DNA from: Gammaproteobacteria bacterium
GTDB taxonomy: Bacteria; Pseudomonadota; Gammaproteobacteria; Pseudomonadales; JADFDG01
DNA length: 64,000 bases
Reading direction: 5' to 3'
Assembly (NCBI GenBank): GCA_018262975.1
Contig: JADFDG010000018.1
Coordinates: forward strand, 1-64,000
Of this stretch, positions 8,155 through 16,560 are shown piece after piece; position 1 is the first letter of the stretch, and each line of letters starts with the position of its first letter. The translations under genes were made by a program, and so were the position numbers. The notes under the pieces are model-generated. The model saw only the letters and a program-made list of their open reading frames with translations. It was not told the DNA's origin and searched no databases.

Positions 8155-9402
8155 CTAGGTTCCGTCATGCTGTTGCGCGGGAGTGTTCTCACGAGAATCT
8201 GCCTCGTACCGTCGGAACGCGCGCCAAAGCGCCAGGTCGTAGGCGATCTTGAGCGCGCCGCATGCCACCAGCGGCGCCGCCAGCCAGCCGGCGGCGAACA
8301 GGGCGCCGCCAATGGCGGGGCTGGCTGCGGCCGCGAGGCTCCTGGGAACGGCAGTGAAGCTCGCCGCTGCGGCGCGCTCTGCCGGCGTCACCACCGCCAT
8401 CACGAAGGCCGAGCGCGTCGGCACGTCCATCTGCGACAGGGCGCTGCGCAGGAATAGTAGCGCAAGCGTCACCTCCAGACTGTCGGCGAAGGCGGCGAGG
8501 ATCAGACAGACGCTCGACGGGACGTGGGTGAACACCATCGTGTTGATGAGGCCGATGTGCCGCGCCACCCAGGGGGCGGCGAGCTGAGAACCGGCCGACA
8601 GCAACCCGGCCCAGAAAAAAACCTGGCCGGCAGCGGCGAGCGAGAGGTCGAAACGCTCGAACAGCCAGAGCGCGAGCAAGGTATTGACGATCAAACCGCC
8701 GGCGAAGGCATCGACCGAGAACAGCGCCGCCAGTTTGATCACGATGCAGCGCGAAGGCCCCAGCGCTTCGGGCGATGCGGCCTGCTTATGCACGTGGTGG
8801 TCCGGCAAGGCGCGATACAGAACGAAGATCGCGACACCGGTCAGGCCGTAGGCGACGAACATGAGGCGCAGCGCGTCGAGCTGGGCCAGGCCGGCATCCG
8901 TCAGGGTTTGCGGGATGGCCGTCGCCAGGGAACCGGCTGCGGCGCACAAGGCGCCGACGAAGGTGTAGCGCGCGAACAGGAAGGTGCGCGCCTCGCCCTG
9001 CGCCGATTCGGCCAGCCGCGCATGCTCCAGCGGTAGGAAAACGCTGACGTCGCCGGAGCTGGGGTTCATCGTACCGACGAAGGCGACGAGCAGCAGCGGC
9101 CAGAAGTCGCCAACGCCACCCAGACCGGCAAGCAACAGGCCGGTCAGGCACATCAGTCCGGCGGCGGCAAGCAGCAGGCTACGTTGCCGGAAGCGATGGC
9201 CCCACTGCCCGACCGCGAGGGTCGCCAACGCCGAGCCGAACAAGGTGGCGGTGCTGATCAGTCCGACTTCCCAGATGCCGAGCCCGAGCGCGAGCAGATA
9301 GACCGGCAGCAGAATGGCGACAAAGCCGTCGGTGAAGGCCCGCAGCGCGCGGCCGATCAGCAGCAGACGCGCCTCGGGCGCAACGCCGGCGGGCAGCAGC
9401 AT
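8155..9402 (-). CDS. MFS transporter of the chromate operon
   Basis: This 415-aa major-facilitator protein is taken to start at ATG 9402, which overlaps the preceding stop as TGATG; an upstream in-frame ATG lies inside the neighbouring gene. About twelve hydrophobic segments are visible, with a motif-A-like GQWGHRFRQR after segment 2 and a long central loop near residues 200-215. It is the last gene of the chr operon. MFS genes commonly accompany chrB-type clusters, where a role in metal efflux or tolerance is presumed but not demonstrated. The substrate cannot be read from the sequence. Confidence 0.85.
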   Translation of the reverse strand: MLLPAGVAPEARLLLIGRALRAFTDGFVAILLPVYLLALGLGIWEVGLISTATLFGSALATLAVGQWGHRFRQRSLLLAAAGLMCLTGLLLAGLGGVGDFWPLLLVAFVGTMNPSSGDVSVFLPLEHARLAESAQGEARTFLFARYTFVGALCAAAGSLATAIPQTLTDAGLAQLDALRLMFVAYGLTGVAIFVLYRALPDHHVHKQAASPEALGPSRCIVIKLAALFSVDAFAGGLIVNTLLALWLFERFDLSLAAAGQVFFWAGLLSAGSQLAAPWVARHIGLINTMVFTHVPSSVCLILAAFADSLEVTLALLFLRSALSQMDVPTRSAFVMAVVTPAERAAAASFTAVPRSLAAAASPAIGGALFAAGWLAAPLVACGALKIAYDLALWRAFRRYEADSRENTPAQQHDGT

Positions 9403-9857
9403 CACTTCAGGCCGAGCAGCCGGGCGACCTTCTTCAGCGGTGTGTCGGCGCACCAGGCGTAGAGCGCGTCGTAGATCACCATGCCGGCCTTCAGCATCTC
9501 GCGGTCGTCGGCGAAGTTGAGCGACAGCCCACTCGAGATGGCGAGCAGGCCGGCCGCTTCCTTCGCCAGCTGGGGCTGGCCGCAGTCAGCGGCCCGCACG
9601 ATCAGCGCCAGCTTGTTCAAGGCCGGGTCGTCGAGTTTGTACTTCTCGATGAAGGCATCGAAACTGCAGCGGTCGCCGTGGTGGCCGAGCTCGACATTCG
9701 GCACGTCATAGGGGATTGCGCCGGTGTCGGCGGCGGCCTGCAGGACGTCGCCGGCCGGCACGTAGAGGAACTCGGGGGTTTCGTCGATGAAGCGCGTTAC
9801 CAGCCAGGGGCAGGCGATGCGGTCGATCTTGGGGCGTTCGCGGGTGACCCATTTCAT
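9402..9857 (-). CDS. Stand-alone ChrB C-terminal-domain protein
   Basis: This 151-aa protein starts with MKWVTRERPKIDRIACPWLV and contains TRFIDETPEFLYVPAGDV and ELGHHGDRCSFDAFIEKY. These are the hallmarks of the ChrB C-terminal (chromate resistance) domain, which the full-length ChrB of this operon also carries (RPWVDRLASAWLIRRFIDP...). It lacks the N-terminal regulatory half, so it is not a second complete ChrB. It overlaps the superoxide dismutase stop by ATGA and the MFS start by TGATG. The precise function of stand-alone copies is not settled. Confidence 0.85.
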   Translation of the reverse strand: MKWVTRERPKIDRIACPWLVTRFIDETPEFLYVPAGDVLQAAADTGAIPYDVPNVELGHHGDRCSFDAFIEKYKLDDPALNKLALIVRAADCGQPQLAKEAAGLLAISSGLSLNFADDREMLKAGMVIYDALYAWCADTPLKKVARLLGLK

Positions 9858-10453
9858 GCTCCGCCGTCCACCTCGGCAAGCGCAGCCTCGGCCGCCGTCC
9901 AGGACAGGTTCTGCATGAAGGCGTCCACATAGGCTGCGGCCTTGGCGCCGAAGTCCATGTGATAGCTGTGTTCGTACATGTCGAGGGCGACGAGCGGCGT
10001 GGCTCCGGCGAGGTTGTGTGCGTGGTCGGCGGCCCAGGTGTTCACGAGACGCCCGCGGCGCGGACTCCAAACCAGCAGGGTCCAGCCGGAGCCGCCGCCC
10101 TGGGCCTTGCCCATGGCAGTGAATTCGGCGCGCCAGGCGTCCATGGAACCGAAGTCCCGCTCGATGGCCAGCTTTAACGCACCGCCTGGGTCGGCGCCGG
10201 TACCGCCAAGGGAGTCGAAGTACACCTCGTGCAGGATCATGGAACCGCTGGCGATCATCTCCTCGCGCTTGAGGCCGTTGATCTCGAACACCGGCGCCGC
10301 CGCCCAGTTCAATTGCGCCAGCTTCTGCTCGATGGCGTTGAGACGCTTGACCGCGCCGCCGTAGTTGTTCTCCCAGTGGCTGACGATGAGTTTCTCGGAC
10401 AGGCCGGTGAGTTTGGCCGGATCGCATGAAAGAGGTTTCAGTTCGTAGGGCAT
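9854..10453 (-). CDS. Fe/Mn superoxide dismutase (ChrC-type)
   Basis: A 199-aa Fe/Mn superoxide dismutase. The four metal ligands are visible: His26 (VSHWENNYGG), His75 (ILHEVYF), Asp158 and His162 (LDMYEHSYHMDFG). It has no signal peptide, so it acts in the cytoplasm, converting superoxide to peroxide and oxygen. In chromate-resistance clusters such as TnOtChr, a superoxide dismutase (ChrC) accompanies chrBA, because chromate reduction generates superoxide. It sits 46 bp after chrA and overlaps the next gene by 4 nt. Confidence 0.92.
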   Translation of the reverse strand: MPYELKPLSCDPAKLTGLSEKLIVSHWENNYGGAVKRLNAIEQKLAQLNWAAAPVFEINGLKREEMIASGSMILHEVYFDSLGGTGADPGGALKLAIERDFGSMDAWRAEFTAMGKAQGGGSGWTLLVWSPRRGRLVNTWAADHAHNLAGATPLVALDMYEHSYHMDFGAKAAAYVDAFMQNLSWTAAEAALAEVDGGA

Positions 10454-10499
10454 TTAGGCTTCCTCAAGCAAGGTAAGACGAAGGCAGGCTCGGCCAGGT

Positions 10500-11732
10500 T
10501 CAAGCTTGGCTCGCAAACACCAGCCACCCGGTCAATCCCGCCGCGAGGATCACGACGACGACGTTGAGCTTGTTCTTCCAGGCATAAAGGAATGCCAAGG
10601 CTGCGGCGAAGATCGACATGCCCACCGTCAGCGATGGAACACGATTGGCAGTGACCTGCGCTAGGTCGATGGTGGTTGCGCCGATCAGGCCGACTACGCC
10701 GGCAGCGACACCGTCCAGAAAGGCGTGCAGCCGTTTGTTCTCCACAACCGCCTCCAGCCGGTCGTAGAAAATCAACGAGAACGCAAAGGCCGGAAGAAAG
10801 ACACCGACCGTCATGGCCACCGCCCCGACCGGTCCTCCCGCCACATAGCCGACGAACGTGGCGAAGATGATGAGGGGGGCCGGTAGCACACCGGAAAGCG
10901 CCAATCCGTCCAGGAACTGCCCATCCGTCATCCATCCGCGCCCGACGGCGTCGTTGCGAACGAACGGAATCGCCGTGTAGGCGCCGCCGAAGGTGAGCAA
11001 GCCCGCCTTCAGGCCCGACACGAAGATGAGCAGCACCGAAGCCTGGCCCTGAACGACCGTTTCCACCAGCTTCGCTGTCGGCGCAGCCCACAAAGCTATG
11101 GCCGCGGCCAGCGCCACCGCCGCCAGTGTCACCAGGAGTGCCAAGGCCCGATGATTCAGCACGAGCAGGGCGTACACAAGGCCGCCCGCCGGCAGGGTGA
11201 TCCAGAAGTCGACACGACCTATGGCTGCCAGCGCGCAAACGATGGCAATGGCCCACAACCAGCGATCGAGCAGGATGTGCTCGCCGATGCGGTGCACGGC
11301 ACGCACGATCAGGGCGATCACGGCCGCCTGCACGCCAAGGAATGCCGCGCCCAGCGAGGTACCCACAAGTTCAATCTGGAAGTACAACCAAGACAGCGCG
11401 AACATCAGCAAGAATCCGGGAAGCATGAACCCGAGTCCCGCCAGTACGCCCCCCAGCCGCCCCTTCGCTCGGATACCCAAATGAACGCATATTTCGTGTG
11501 CTTCGGGTCCGGGCAGTACTTGCATTACCGCAAGCAGCTTGTTGAAGCGTTTGCTGGAGATCCAGCGTTCCTCGTCTACGAGCTCGCGGCGCAACATGGC
11601 GATCTGAGCTACAGGCCCGCCCCATGCGAGCAAGCCGAACTTGAGAAAACGCACGAAGAGCTGCGGGTAGCTCATCGCTGGAGGGACGGCTTCAGTCGTA
11701 GCATCCGTCTGAGGACTGATCAGGGCGTTCAC
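10500..11732 (-). CDS. chrA: Chromate efflux transporter ChrA
   Basis: A 410-aa integral membrane protein of the long-chain CHR family. Two homologous halves each begin with the family motif: FLKFGLLAWGGPVAQIAMLR near residue 30, and GLKAGLLTFGGAYTAIPFVR near residue 240. About ten membrane segments are visible. ChrA exports chromate across the inner membrane, driven by the proton gradient. The start is taken as GTG 11732, overlapping the chrB stop (GTGA) and preceded by GAGGAAA; an ATG further upstream lies deep inside chrB. Confidence 0.95.
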   Translation of the reverse strand: MNALISPQTDATTEAVPPAMSYPQLFVRFLKFGLLAWGGPVAQIAMLRRELVDEERWISSKRFNKLLAVMQVLPGPEAHEICVHLGIRAKGRLGGVLAGLGFMLPGFLLMFALSWLYFQIELVGTSLGAAFLGVQAAVIALIVRAVHRIGEHILLDRWLWAIAIVCALAAIGRVDFWITLPAGGLVYALLVLNHRALALLVTLAAVALAAAIALWAAPTAKLVETVVQGQASVLLIFVSGLKAGLLTFGGAYTAIPFVRNDAVGRGWMTDGQFLDGLALSGVLPAPLIIFATFVGYVAGGPVGAVAMTVGVFLPAFAFSLIFYDRLEAVVENKRLHAFLDGVAAGVVGLIGATTIDLAQVTANRVPSLTVGMSIFAAALAFLYAWKNKLNVVVVILAAGLTGWLVFASQA

Positions 11733-12673
11733 GTTGTTTTTTCCTCGTAACTCTTCAACAGCCAATCAAAAACTTCGCACGCGCGAACGAGCAACGCGTC
11801 GTCGTCGGATTCGGATGCTCTCAGGCCCGCGAGCAGCTGCTCGATGCCCGGCGCTTCCGGTACCGGCAGCCCGCCCACGTCCAGGCAATGCACCAGTTCG
11901 CCCAGGCGCGTCAGCGCTGGGTCATCCTCCAGGCCAAAACTCGCCAGCAGCGTCTCGAAGGTGACCTTGGTACCGACGTGGCTGAACGTCGCACCGTCGA
12001 AATCGAAGCCAAGCCAATCGGCTTTGCAGTCGGCGGGACTCGCCAGCCAGACGATGCTGGCCTTCGGGTCGATAAACCGGCGGATCAGCCAGGCCGAGGC
12101 GAGCCGGTCGACCCACGGACGGGCCCGCGTGGCCCAGACACGGCCCCGATAGTCGGCGCGCTCCAGTCGCGGAATGTCAGCCTGCCGAGGGGTCGGCTCG
12201 TCGGGAGAAAGCCGGCGGGTGAGCGCATCGCGCAGGTCGTCGAGCAGGCTCAAGGTCTGCCGCTGCGCCTCGCCGGGGAAGAAATCGATGCGCGCCACGT
12301 GCTCGAAGCGGCGCACGAGTGGCTGGAGCTTGCGCGCGGCGGCGGCGCCATCCAGGGATGCTAGGCTCCGCCCGAGTTCTTTGATCTCCTCGGCGATGCC
12401 GGCGTACTCCTCGCCGCGGTCGAACAGGGCGCGCAGGGTGGCCTCCTGGCCTTCCTCACACTCCGACAGACGATAGACCTCGCCGCTGCCCCCGGCCTCG
12501 ACCGACTGCGCCGCCACTTCATCCAGCGCCGTAGCGCTATCGGCCGAGTCAGGCAGCAGATAAACCCCATCCCGCAGCGTCGCGCAGCCCAGCGCCTTGA
12601 CGGAGCGCCAGACGCGCATGCGGCCGGTCGATGCCTTGGTGGGCAGGCTGACGAAAAGAGCGAGAAGGCTCAC
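11729..12673 (-). CDS. chrB: Chromate-sensing regulator/resistance protein ChrB
   Basis: A 314-aa full-length ChrB. The N-terminal half (about 1-150) begins MSLLALFVSLPTKASTGRMR and includes VWRSVKALGCATLRDGVYLL, a winged-helix-like region. The C-terminal half (about 165-314) holds the ChrB domain (ARPWVDRLASAWLIRRFIDP, then DFDGATFSHVGTKVTFETLL). ChrB proteins sense chromate and control the chr promoter. This gene is first in the operon, directly downstream of a promoter with a palindrome at the predicted start site, and is translationally coupled to chrA. Confidence 0.93.
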   Translation of the reverse strand: MSLLALFVSLPTKASTGRMRVWRSVKALGCATLRDGVYLLPDSADSATALDEVAAQSVEAGGSGEVYRLSECEEGQEATLRALFDRGEEYAGIAEEIKELGRSLASLDGAAAARKLQPLVRRFEHVARIDFFPGEAQRQTLSLLDDLRDALTRRLSPDEPTPRQADIPRLERADYRGRVWATRARPWVDRLASAWLIRRFIDPKASIVWLASPADCKADWLGFDFDGATFSHVGTKVTFETLLASFGLEDDPALTRLGELVHCLDVGGLPVPEAPGIEQLLAGLRASESDDDALLVRACEVFDWLLKSYEEKTT

Positions 12674-12699
12674 GGAAGGCTCCTTGGTCGATTGGCGGC

Positions 12700-12760
12700 G
12701 TAGTATGTTATAGATACTACATTACGTTATAGATTATACCAAAATGGTGGTGTGACGCAA
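12700..12760 (-). promoter_or_regulatory. chr operon promoter with operator palindrome
   Basis: Read leftward there is TTGCGT (12760-12755), a 16-bp spacer and a consensus TATAAT (12738-12733). The predicted start is near 12726. Just downstream lies a perfect inverted repeat GTAGTAT-N7-ATACTAC (12700-12720), and TTATAGAT is repeated directly at 12708 and 12727, 19 bp apart. This is markedly AT-rich against its surroundings. It is probably the site where ChrB or another repressor blocks transcription; the identity of the binding protein is inferred. Confidence 0.75.
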
Positions 12761-13150
12761 TTTTGGGCATCGGTCTGGAGGTGACCTGGCACCGTGCAAG
12801 ACGCCACTACCAGGCATGTCGCGCAGAATCCGTTCGCGCGGATTCATGGGCAGGCGAGGTAAGGCGACCGCTCTTGTATTGGAACGGAGGGGCGGCGGCC
12901 AGGTTGTCCCCTCCGCCAACCAATGCCGCAATCCAACCGATTGATTCGTCCGCGCGTAACTCGTTGATCTGTATGGATGTGACTTGCGGCCCTTGCGGAC
13001 TTCTGGCCAGTTCAAGGGAGCGAGGTCGCAGCGAGGAATGGCCAGGAGAGAGTGGAATGTGGCCCGGAACGGGCTGAGAGGCTGACCGGCGTAGTCCGCA
13101 GGCTTCCGCAGGAACCCCCAAGAACACGCGGGAACCGGCGCGATCGGGCA
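12761..13150. other. Intergenic segment, no recognisable gene
   Basis: Open frames exist on both strands, but none has a ribosome site, a recognisable domain or a convincing protein composition. A frame running leftward out of the tmRNA end is a by-product of reading through that RNA gene. The segment lies between the chr promoter and the ssrA terminator, where a tyrosine-integrase gene often sits in other genomes. No integrase remnant could be recognised here. Confidence 0.5.
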
Positions 13151-13183
13151 AGAAAAAACCCCAACCGAGCACGGTTGGGGTTT
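13151..13183 (-). terminator. ssrA terminator
   Basis: Read leftward, AAACCCCAACCG-TGCT-CGGTTGGGGTTT is a perfect 12-bp stem followed by TTTTTTCT. It begins just after the CCA end of the tmRNA. Confidence 0.92.
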
Positions 13184-13189
13184 CGTTAT

Positions 13190-13544
13190 TGGTGGAGACG
13201 GCGGGAATCGAACCCGCGTCCGTCAGCACTCCGCCTTCAGTACTACATGCTTAGCTGCGCCTATTGGGTTAACCCGTTGGCGACCCGGCGAGCGGGGTGC
13301 CTGGGGCGATTCCGCTTTGTTTCGGCTGCCGGTCGCGGACGCTCCGTCAGCCTATTCCGTATCAGATGACCGAGTTTTCAGGAGTTACGGACGACTCCCT
13401 GGCTCGGCTGACCGCATTAAGCGGCCAGGGCGTAAGTTTCGTCGTTGGCGACTAACTTGATCTGGCTGTGTATTTACGAGCCTTCGCCAGCGGCTCGGCA
13501 TGCACCTCAGGGTTTGTAACCGGCGTCGAAGCCATGTCGTCCCC
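13190..13544 (-). ncRNA. ssrA: Transfer-messenger RNA (tmRNA)
   Basis: The 355-nt RNA rescues stalled ribosomes with SmpB. The 5' end GGGGACG (13544-13538) pairs with CGTCTCC before the encoded ACCA 3' end, and the T-arm GGGTTCGATTCCCGC is canonical. The tag reading frame is at 13449-13417 and encodes ANDETYALAA followed by TAA, close to the E. coli ANDENYALAA. The resume triplet GCC follows TAGTC. A terminator follows, and smpB lies about 0.6 kb upstream on the same strand. The 3' end of ssrA is a common island attachment site, and accessory DNA begins directly beyond it. Confidence 0.96.
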
Positions 13545-13612
13545 TTGGAGTGCCTAGTGTGGGGCCGTGGGAGGGGGAATTCAATGTGGCTTGCCACGCC
13601 CGGCAGGGTCCA

Positions 13613-13708
13613 TGTCGGACAGCAGTGGTAACTACTTATGAAAAAGCACCACTTCTTGTATGAATGTCCGACACAGATCAAGACAGTGCACAACTGTACA
13701 CTTAATAT
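13613..13708 (+). promoter_or_regulatory. Promoter with two palindromic TGTC-S-GACA boxes
   Basis: Two 9-bp palindromes, TGTCGGACA (13613-13621) and TGTCCGACA (13665-13673), lie 52 bp apart centre to centre, about five helical turns. AGTGGT and ACCACT form a further inverted pair between them (13624, 13648). Downstream are AAGACA (13680-13685), 17 bp, and TAATAT (13703-13708), a plausible promoter for the 94-aa gene. The boxes would then centre near -46 and -98, positions typical of an activator. The binding protein is unknown. Confidence 0.5.
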
Positions 13709-13781
13709 AGGCCTCGTGATCCGCGACGGCAACTGCCCCGGGTCACAGCCACGCAGTAACCGGTAGAGAGAGGTAATGCAC

Positions 13782-14066
13782 ATGACCATCCAGAACGCCA
13801 ACACCGGCCGTGCCACCGAGGCCGCCAAGCACCTGGCCCGTCGCATCCCGCTGACCGTCCGTACCCTGGAGTTGCTGGCCGTCGTCGCCCTGTACGTCGC
13901 CGGCGTGATCTTCGTCGACCACCTGACCGGCCAGGCCCACTTCCCGGTGGCGGTGGCGGCGATGTTCCTGCTGCCGATCGTGCTGAGCGTCGGCCTGCGC
14001 TGGGTGCGCACCGTCGAGCGCCGCGTGCGCCACGTCACCCACCACGACCTGCCGCACGTCGGCTGA
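13782..14066 (+). CDS. Small two-helix membrane protein, function unknown
   Basis: A 94-aa protein. ATG 13782 is chosen over ATG 13776 because GAGAGAGG ends 8 nt before it and only 2 nt before the other. Residues 33-48 (LLAVVALYVAGVIFVD) and 57-73 (FPVAVAAMFLLPIVLSV) are two membrane segments. The N-terminus is basic and amphipathic (KHLARRIPLTVRTLE), and the tail is rich in Arg and His (RRVRHVTHHDLPHV). I do not recognise the family. It has its own promoter region with paired palindromes and a shared terminator with smpB, which supports it as a real, separately regulated gene. Confidence 0.65.
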   Translation: MTIQNANTGRATEAAKHLARRIPLTVRTLELLAVVALYVAGVIFVDHLTGQAHFPVAVAAMFLLPIVLSVGLRWVRTVERRVRHVTHHDLPHVG

Positions 14067-14078
14067 CCCCGGAAACGA

Positions 14079-14103
14079 CAAGGCCCGCAGCATGCGGGCC
14101 TTG
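14079..14103. terminator. Shared hairpin terminator of convergent genes
   Basis: CAAGGCCCGCA-GCA-TGCGGGCCTTG is a perfect 11-bp stem with a 3-nt loop between the convergent 94-aa gene and smpB. The flanking T content is modest on the + side (TTGCT), and on the - side TCGTTTCC follows. Confidence 0.7.
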
Positions 14104-14121
14104 TTGCTAGAGGGGGGGCGC

Positions 14122-14598
14122 TCAGCGGCTGCGGGTGCGCATCAGGCGCTGCCGTTCGCGGTTCCAGTCCCGTTCCTTCTCCGACTCCCGCTTGTCGTGG
14201 AGTTTCTTGCCGGTGGCCAGGGCGATTTCCAGCTTGGCCAGCCCGTGGCTCCAGTACATCTTCAGCGGGATGCAGGTTTCGCCCTCGCGGGAGATCGCCG
14301 CGACAACCTGGCTGATCTGCCGGTCGTGCAGCAGCAGCTTGCGGGTGCGCAGGGGGTCCGGGTTCACGTGGGTGGACGCGGTCTGCAACGGCTGGATCTG
14401 GCAGCCGAACAGGAACACCTCGCCGTCCTTCACGGTGACGTAGGCGTCCGACAGGTTGCACTTGCCGGCGCGCAGGGCCTTCACCTCCCAGCCCTCCAGC
14501 ACGAGGCCGGCCTCGAAGGTGTCGCCGATGTGGTACTCGTGGCGCGCTTTCCGGTTGACGGCGATGGTCGCCGGCGGCGCCTGTTTGTCCTTGCTCAT
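14122..14598 (-). CDS. smpB: SsrA-binding protein SmpB
   Basis: A 158-aa SmpB. It has the oligonucleotide-binding barrel signature ([20 protein letters not shown], then [19 protein letters not shown]) and a basic C-terminal tail ([19 protein letters not shown]) that enters the ribosomal mRNA channel during trans-translation. It carries tmRNA to stalled ribosomes. It lies next to ssrA on the same strand, as in several proteobacteria, but the 94-aa gene on the opposite strand separates them, so they are independent transcripts. Confidence 0.96.
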   Translation of the reverse strand: MSKDKQAPPATIAVNRKARHEYHIGDTFEAGLVLEGWEVKALRAGKCNLSDAYVTVKDGEVFLFGCQIQPLQTASTHVNPDPLRTRKLLLHDRQISQVVAAISREGETCIPLKMYWSHGLAKLEIALATGKKLHDKRESEKERDWNRERQRLMRTRSR

Positions 14599-14730
14599 AG
14601 GCGGCGGATTATAGGGACTCCCCCGCGGGGCCGATACGAAAACCGCCCGCCTTGAGCCGGCGGCCCGGCCGGCGGACAATGCCGCGGCGCCGCCTGGCGC
14701 CCCCTTGCCCCCGCCCGCCGAGGTCGCTGC

Positions 14731-16104
14731 ATGTCGTTCACCAAGCTCCCGGAATCTTCCGTCCACGGACTCTGGGCGGCCCGCTGGATCTTCATCCTCG
14801 CCGCCGCCGGCTCGGCCATTGGCCTCGGCAACATCTGGAAGTTTCCCTACATCACCGGCATGTACGGCGGCGGCGCCTTCGTGATGGTGTACCTGCTGTG
14901 CGTGCTGTTCATCGGCATGCCGATCATGGTGGCCGAGGTGATGATGGGGCGCCGTGCGCGCGCGGCGCCGATCAACGCGGTGCAGAAGCTGGCGCAGGAA
15001 TCCGGCATCAGCCGGCGCTGGGGGCTGCTCGGCTGGATGGGCACGCTGTCGGGATTCCTCATCCTGTCCTTCTACTCGATGATCGCCGGCTGGGCGCTTT
15101 ACTACGTGCTGCTGCTCGCACAGGGCACGTTCACCGCCGGCACCGCCGACACCGTGAAGACCTCGTTCGACGGCTTGCTCGCCAATCCCGGGCTGATGCT
15201 GCTCTGGCATAGCCTGTTCATGGCCATGGCCATTTTCATCGTGGCGCGCGGCGTCAACGCCGGCCTGGAGCGCGCGACGCGCGTCATGATGCCCGCGCTG
15301 ATCGTCCTGCTGTTCGCGCTGGTGGGCTACGCGATGACCACCGGGCACTTCATGGATGGCGTGCATTTCCTCTTCGACGTCGACTTCTCGAAGCTGACGC
15401 CGCAGGCGGTGCTGGTGGCCATGGGGCACTCGTTCTTCACGCTCAGCCTCGGCATGGGCGCGATCATGGCCTATGGTGCCTACATGCCGCGCGAACACTC
15501 GATCGGCCGCTCGGTGCTGACCATTGCCTTCCTAGATACCGCCTTCGCCTTGCTGGTCGGCCTGGCCATCTTCCCGATCGTGTTCGCCAATGGCCTGGAG
15601 CCGGCTTCCGGTCCGGGCCTGATGTTCGTGACCTTGCCATTGGCGTTCGGCAACCTCCCGGCCGGTGCACTGGTGGGGACGGTGTTCTTCGTGCTGGTGG
15701 TGATCGCGGCACTGACCAGTGCCATTTCCATCGCCGAGCCGTTCGTGGCCTGGGCGGTCGAGAAGGGCATGAGCCGCCTGGTCGCCGCCACCATCATCGG
15801 TGCGACCAGCTGGTTCCTCGGCATCTTCTCCATCCTCTCGTTCAACTGGCTGGCCGGCGACGAGTACAAGCTGTTCGGCCGGACCTTCTTCGACAACCTG
15901 GATTTCCTCACCACCAACATCCTGCTGCCGCTGGGTGGCCTGCTCATCGCGGTGTTCGCCGGCTGGGCGATGAAGGAAACCAAGGTGATGAAGGAGCTGG
16001 AGATGAAGAACCAGGCGGTCTACATCGCCTGGCGCATCGCCGTGCGCATCGTCGCGCCGCTGGGCATCCTGCTGGTGATGCTCAATTTCCTCGGTGTGCT
16101 CTGA
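14731..16104 (+). CDS. Sodium-dependent transporter, NSS/SNF family
   Basis: A 457-aa integral membrane protein of the neurotransmitter:sodium symporter family. The N-terminal unwound helix motif [19 protein letters not shown] (residues 25-43) carries the Na+ and substrate site. About eleven to twelve membrane segments follow, compatible with the bacterial 11-12 helix LeuT/MhsT type. The substrate is probably an amino acid but cannot be specified. GAGGT precedes the ATG. The stop overlaps the ratA start (TGATG). Confidence 0.93.
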   Translation: MSFTKLPESSVHGLWAARWIFILAAAGSAIGLGNIWKFPYITGMYGGGAFVMVYLLCVLFIGMPIMVAEVMMGRRARAAPINAVQKLAQESGISRRWGLLGWMGTLSGFLILSFYSMIAGWALYYVLLLAQGTFTAGTADTVKTSFDGLLANPGLMLLWHSLFMAMAIFIVARGVNAGLERATRVMMPALIVLLFALVGYAMTTGHFMDGVHFLFDVDFSKLTPQAVLVAMGHSFFTLSLGMGAIMAYGAYMPREHSIGRSVLTIAFLDTAFALLVGLAIFPIVFANGLEPASGPGLMFVTLPLAFGNLPAGALVGTVFFVLVVIAALTSAISIAEPFVAWAVEKGMSRLVAATIIGATSWFLGIFSILSFNWLAGDEYKLFGRTFFDNLDFLTTNILLPLGGLLIAVFAGWAMKETKVMKELEMKNQAVYIAWRIAVRIVAPLGILLVMLNFLGVL

Positions 16105-16547
16105 TGCCGCAGCTCACGCGCACGGCCCTGGTTGCCTGGGCGCCCGGCGAGTTGCTGGCGCTGGTCGGTGATGTCGAGGCCTACCCGCAGTACCTGCCGT
16201 ACTGCGTGGAGGCGCGCGTGCTCGAGCGCCACGATGACGGCGCACTGACTGCGTGCATCGCGTTTGCGCGAGCCGGCCTGCGTCATGGCGTGACCACCCG
16301 CAATCGCGTCGTTGCGCCGCACCGCCTGGAGATGGAGCTGGTGGACGGGCCATTCCGCCAGTTGCGCGGCGCCTGGGAGTTCCGCGCGCTGGGTGCCGCG
16401 GCGAGCAAGGTGGTGTTCACCATCGACTACGAGATCGATTCGCAGCTGGCGCACCTGGCGGCCGGCGCGTTGGTCAACGAGGCGTCGGCGCTGGCGGTGG
16501 ATGCATTCCAGAAGCGCGCCGCGCATTTGTACGGCCGGAAATTCTGA
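16104..16547 (+). CDS. ratA: RatA, START/Coq10-type protein
   Basis: A 147-aa START-like (polyketide cyclase/Coq10) protein. The family signature is seen in LVGDVEAYPQYLPYCVEARV and the C-terminal helix LVNEASALAVDAFQKRAAHL. In E. coli, RatA was described as inhibiting 70S ribosome assembly. Homology to Coq10 suggests an alternative role with ubiquinone, and the function remains debated. It overlaps the transporter gene by one base and is followed 13 bp later by ratB. Confidence 0.92.
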   Translation: MPQLTRTALVAWAPGELLALVGDVEAYPQYLPYCVEARVLERHDDGALTACIAFARAGLRHGVTTRNRVVAPHRLEMELVDGPFRQLRGAWEFRALGAAASKVVFTIDYEIDSQLAHLAAGALVNEASALAVDAFQKRAAHLYGRKF

Positions 16548-16560
16548 AGGGGGATCACAG

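Noticed and set aside
12807-13229. Leftward 140-codon frame beginning in the tmRNA 3' end
   Set aside because: Its first residues (MLTDAGSIPAVST) are simply the translated T-arm region of the tmRNA; the rest has no domain and crosses the ssrA terminator.
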